From Cyanoderma ruficeps (Eukaryota; Chordata; Aves; Passeriformes; Timaliidae): a stretch of DNA of 64,000 nucleotides. Positions 60,425-64,000 of this stretch are shown piece by piece; position 1 is the first letter of the stretch, and every line of letters begins with the position of its first letter. The stretch is from assembly GCA_008694505.1 (NCBI GenBank), contig VZDJ01000623.1:2104442-2168441 (forward strand). Reading direction: 5' to 3'. The translations under genes and the position numbers were made by a program. The notes beneath the pieces are model-generated. The model was not told the DNA's origin and did not search any database. It saw only the letters and a list, made by a program, of their open reading frames with translations.

Positions 60425-61499
60425 GAAGGTGTGATGTAGCAGATGTATAAAGCTTTTGCAAAGTTAGTTGCTTGACTCTGTGGTTCCAGGAAGCATTACC
60501 AACAGCACAACATTAGAATAACATCTTTTGGTAGGTTTAAACATGTACACAAGGGGTTTCCAGGGTTTAAGTTGAAACCTCTGCCATAAATCAAACTGGT
60601 TTGTAATAGAAGTGATGTAGGAATGCAGAGTCTGAGCACCTGAAGAGCTACCCCCCTCTGGAGGTGAATATTTAACTTTGGAGAGCAGAACTCTGAGTTT
60701 AGGAAGGCAAGAAGCCTTAAAGCACAAAGGAGTGTATGTGCTCCAATGTGCACCTCCAGCAGAAAAGGGAACTGCATTTTAATGCAGCTCCTACTAAGAT
60801 TTCCTTTTGTATCCTTGATTTCTTTCTGCGATACTGGTGAGGAATCTGCATTGATACCTCTAAGAAATAACATATTTTATCTCAGGTGGCATCAGCTCTC
60901 TTCTGATGTTTCTCTAGTCTGTATTTTGTTTGGTACTTTTTCCAGTTCATATTTCCCTTAGTATCATGCAGTCTGACCCTTCTGCTTGAAAGGCAACTTC
61001 CCTCTGCTGCTCCTTCTCCCAGCCCAAATTTATTACCCATCAAAACATTTTCAAGACAGGAATTTCTTCCCCCTCATATTTTCAAATATTTTTTTCTCTG
61101 GGGTAAAATGCCTCCTTACCTTGCCTAAAATGTGCAGCTGAGGCGTTAAAATTATTACATGTACTAAATTTGGAATTAATCAGAAAACAAGCATTCCCTA
61201 TACTAACAGTGGTTTGCTATGGTTTATATGATCTACTGTATGGAGAGAGTTAGCAAAGCTGAACTACAAAAAAAAATCTCTGATTTCACCAGAAAAATGA
61301 CTGTGGATTTTAAATTATCAGGCCAGTAAAAAGTAACTCATTGTCTTAATAAAAATTACCCTTTTAGAGATCATTTCTTCCGGTGTGGAGGCAACACAAG
61401 GAAAAACATCTTTGCATTTACCACTGAGTGCTTACACAAGCACTTGAGTTTTATTAGCTACTGAGAAGAATGAAATCTGAGCATTGTATGTCAGGTATT

Positions 61500-63280
61500 A
61501 AAAGCCATCAGGATTTTCATGTAATTCCTGTGTGTGTGAGAGTGCAAGTGCGGTTGCTCTCTGCTGGGTGGATGAAGAATTGCTCATCTCTTTGTTAAAG
61601 TCTTTATGGGGCTGTAAGATGGATTGCAAGTCTTACAGCTGCTCAGTTGTTAGCCCTGCTGATGGGTGCAGGGAAGCCTGGAGATAATTATTTTGTGGAC
61701 TTTACTGCCTATGTAGGACTGAACATCCTGCCATATGAGTTCTTTTTTCATTGGGCATGATGTCAGGGTCATTTAGCAATTGCTGTTGAGGATATGCGTT
61801 ACTTAATAATAATTATAAGTGTTATTAGAGTCTAATAGTTCTGCCAAAACCTACAACACGCTGCAGCAGAAGCAGTTAATGATTTTTGAAACATCATCTT
61901 TCCTTTGAGCTGCTTCTGAGCAAGCGTGCTGCAAAAAAGCTGATGGGCCAGAAAGCATTTGGAGATGACTCTTTCCCCCCAAAACACAGAGACCTGGTCA
62001 TTTACAGCTTAAAAGCATTGCACAACTTCTTTTTTCTGTTTGTCAGAGGTTCTGGCCCTTATTTTGCTGGCCAAAATCCAATGTAGGTAATTACCTTCTG
62101 TGTCTATAAATTGCAGCCCCCTGCAGTTTTCAATTGGGTATGGTATTGTTCTACCCTTCCTGGCTGAAATTGTTGTGCGATAATGCTCCATGTCATTAAA
62201 CAGCTGCCGTCTGTCACCTTACGATGAAGTCATTCCTCTCTAAACAATGAGTTTATAAAGCCCTTTTGGGTCCTTCCAGATAAAATTTGCTCGTAAACCA
62301 GCAATTATGATCTTTGGAGTACAGTAAGGTGATGCTTGGCTGTCTCTCTTGACAGCAGTCAGGAGCCTTCAAACGGGTGTTGTCCCTTTTGTCAGTTTGT
62401 GTGATATCCTGGCAGTGATGCCACAGCTCAGATGTGAATGCTTTATTACTGTAAAACCTTGGTGCCTGTAAATACCTTTGCACTGGGTTGGATTTAGTTG
62501 TCATTACACTTGGAACTCGTTTGTTACCATGTTCTTGTTCTGTTGGCTCTTAGAGGGAATTCAAATATCTTATACTACAGACCATGAAAAAGGCAAATCC
62601 CCACCAGAATGGCAGAACCACAATAAAAGGGTGAGGGTTGCAATATGAACTAAACAAAAAAGAACAGTATGAAGGTTCTGGGTAGGGTTAAAAACAGATT
62701 TGACAAACAGGTCTCATGTGAATCCGTTTGGTCCCCGTTAACAGCTGTTTTTCAGCACCTGACTTGACACTGGGATCATTAATGGAAATGAACGTGGATT
62801 AACGCCAAAGCTCTTAACAGTGATGAATTTAAGAGAGTCTGTTTTGATTCAGACGTTGTTTCTGAAGGCTGCCTCTCTGTCCTGAGTGGGCAATTCACTT
62901 TTAGCTGTCCTGCAGTAATTAAAGATATGAATGGGAGAGACCAAGAGGGCATCTACTGGGTTTTTCCGGTGCTCCTGCTGAAGCAGCAGGGATATTAAAA
63001 CAATCTCTAGCTCCTCAAGAGTGGCCCTGTCAGCTTGCTGAAATGATGGAATGGTAGTTAGGTTATTAGAAGAAAAATTGGCACAAATTGAGAGAGAGGA
63101 TGCTCTGGCAGCAACCACAAGCAGCCAGCGACTCAGTGTCTTAATCTCTGCCCTCAGGCTGCTCTCTATGATACAGATGACACCTTGACAGTGAAGATGA
63201 TGTGCTGGGTCACCTCTGAGTCCAATGGGCTAAATTGGCCATGGAGGGAAGGATTGCTACAGCATAGAGTCAGCAAGCCA
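61500..63280. promoter_or_regulatory. Broad candidate conserved non-coding block
   Basis: Nearly 1.8 kb shows no recognisable mobile element or microsatellite. It contains many developmental-type words: 'cttaataataattataagtg', 'ggtaattacc', 'catgtcattaaacagctgcc', 'cgtctgtcacc' (a MEIS-like CTGTCA), 'gggatcattaatgg' and 'ctgcagtaattaaag'. Scattered CpG also remain ('gtgcgataatg', 'aacgtggattaacgcc', 'tccggtgc'). The minus-strand frame at 62849-63118 (89 codons, 'ATLEELEIVLISLLLQQ') has no match I know. I infer a cluster of enhancers rather than exons. Confidence 0.3.
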
Positions 63281-64000
63281 CATAATCTAATTTTTTTTTT
63301 TCTTCCGTTCTTTCTTTCTTTCTTTTTTTTTCCTTCTTTTTAATGTATGTCATCATTTGGGTACTGACAGTAAGTGCCAGGGGATCCCATTCTCATTAAT
63401 GTCCCCTAGACACAGCTATCTCGGTACACTAGTGCTTTCAAGAAAGTCCTAAGCTTTGACAAGGAGTGCTTTGCTTGCTTCTGGAAAGTTTTACATGTAG
63501 TTTCTATTTGTCTTATTACTTCTTGGGTACAGGAGAAGGGGAGATGGGGGAAGGAAGAAGCCACTTCCTCTGAGAGCCACTGTGTTGGCAAAGAGAAATT
63601 AGTAAAAACCCTACAGCTGTTACCAACCAAGAGGTCTTAGTGCTGAGCAGTAATGTCCATTGGGTGAAGATGAAAGCTGGGAGGAGATAAGGGAATTAAT
63701 CCTTAGAAGACATAATTTGCAAAGGATCAAGCATATTTGGCTGGATTTTGGACCCCACAAGTTCTGTGACAAGTGAACCATCAGGCAGGTGTGGTGTATA
63801 ATTTTGTCCCCCATTGGAGCCTTCAAGTGCACTGCAGGGATCAAATCCATAAAATCTATAAAATAGGTGTTTTTTTCCCCATTGTTATCTCTCTGCTGTT
63901 TCATTCACTTGTCCGTTTTGTCTGCAATGGCTCTAGTCCTACACCAGCTACCAGAGCTGGGTGAGGATACTACTGCAAGTGTCATGGATGCAACAGTGTT
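63281..64000. other. Non-coding DNA to the window edge
   Basis: It begins with the T/TTTC tract at 63291-63341. The rest is unique DNA without recognised features. A minus-strand frame of 94 codons (63620-63904) overlaps a plus-strand one and is not called. Confidence 0.55.
63291..63341. repeat. Poly-T/(TTTC)n pyrimidine tract
   Basis: Eleven T followed by TTTC units and further T-rich sequence. Directly visible, likely polymorphic, and able to adopt unusual structures as a polypyrimidine tract. Confidence 0.85.

Larger units (their letters stand above)
59525..61499. other. Unique non-coding DNA with T-runs
   Basis: It holds two T-runs (60372-60385 and 60413-60424) and a plus-strand frame that spells a short homeodomain-like peptide near 60140 (see findings). 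The minus-strand 125-codon frame at 60496-60873 has no family resemblance and overlaps another open frame. No gene is called. Confidence 0.55.

Noticed and set aside
60496..60873. 125-codon minus-strand frame
   Set aside because: Overlaps another open minus-strand frame and a plus-strand one. No family resemblance.
1..64000. Prokaryotic systems, CRISPR arrays, endogenous retroviruses or LTRs, tRNA and rRNA genes
   Set aside because: None of the diagnostic patterns (regular spaced repeats, paired LTRs, cloverleaf A/B boxes, long polyprotein frames) was found on reading. Very old, diverged copies could escape the eye.

Overview
The window looks like vertebrate nuclear DNA, almost certainly from a bird. 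The evidence is the mobile-element content. Every clearly recognisable interspersed repeat is a CR1 LINE copy, 5'-truncated and ending in the avian-type tail (a 'CCTTCCAACC...ATTCTATGAT'-like end). My hand annotation puts CR1 at roughly 4-5% of the sequence. The rest is AT-rich, CpG-poor, unique DNA with short simple repeats. There are no operons, ribosome-binding sites or long open frames. One unresolved base (N, 17529) marks it as draft assembly. I cannot name the species or chromosome.

I find no protein-coding exon, tRNA, rRNA or other RNA gene that I can defend. The longest open frames (about 100-156 codons) are what chance allows in 64 kb read six ways. Most fall on CR1 copies, on microsatellites, or on places open in several frames at once. 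The window is best read as intergenic 'gene desert' or the inside of a very long intron. The sequence does not say which.

Layout: 1-3599 unique; 3600-4063 CR1 (+); 4064-7916 unique; 7917-8272 CR1 (-) with an apparently inverted 5' segment; 8273-31297 about 23 kb with no CR1 I can recognise; 31298-32310 the longest CR1 (-), keeping a decayed piece of ORF2; 32311-36232 microsatellites followed by a CpG-rich block at 33548-33870; 36233-36402 and 36630-37170 two CR1 copies (+); 37171-59299 about 22 kb with one worn CR1 fragment (45731-45846) and several candidate regulatory blocks; 59300-59524 CR1 (+); 59525-64000 unique, including a candidate conserved block at 61500-63280.

If the window has a function, it is probably cis-regulatory. 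Several stretches keep CpG dinucleotides in otherwise CpG-depleted DNA, are free of repeats and are rich in homeodomain-type TAAT/TTTATTG words. They are 18780-18965, 33548-33870, 38215-38350, 42590-42910, 50450-50900, 51770-52260, 56441-56780, 57000-57420 and 61500-63280. Calling them enhancers is inference; a cross-species alignment would decide it. I did not find evidence of a novel multi-gene system.
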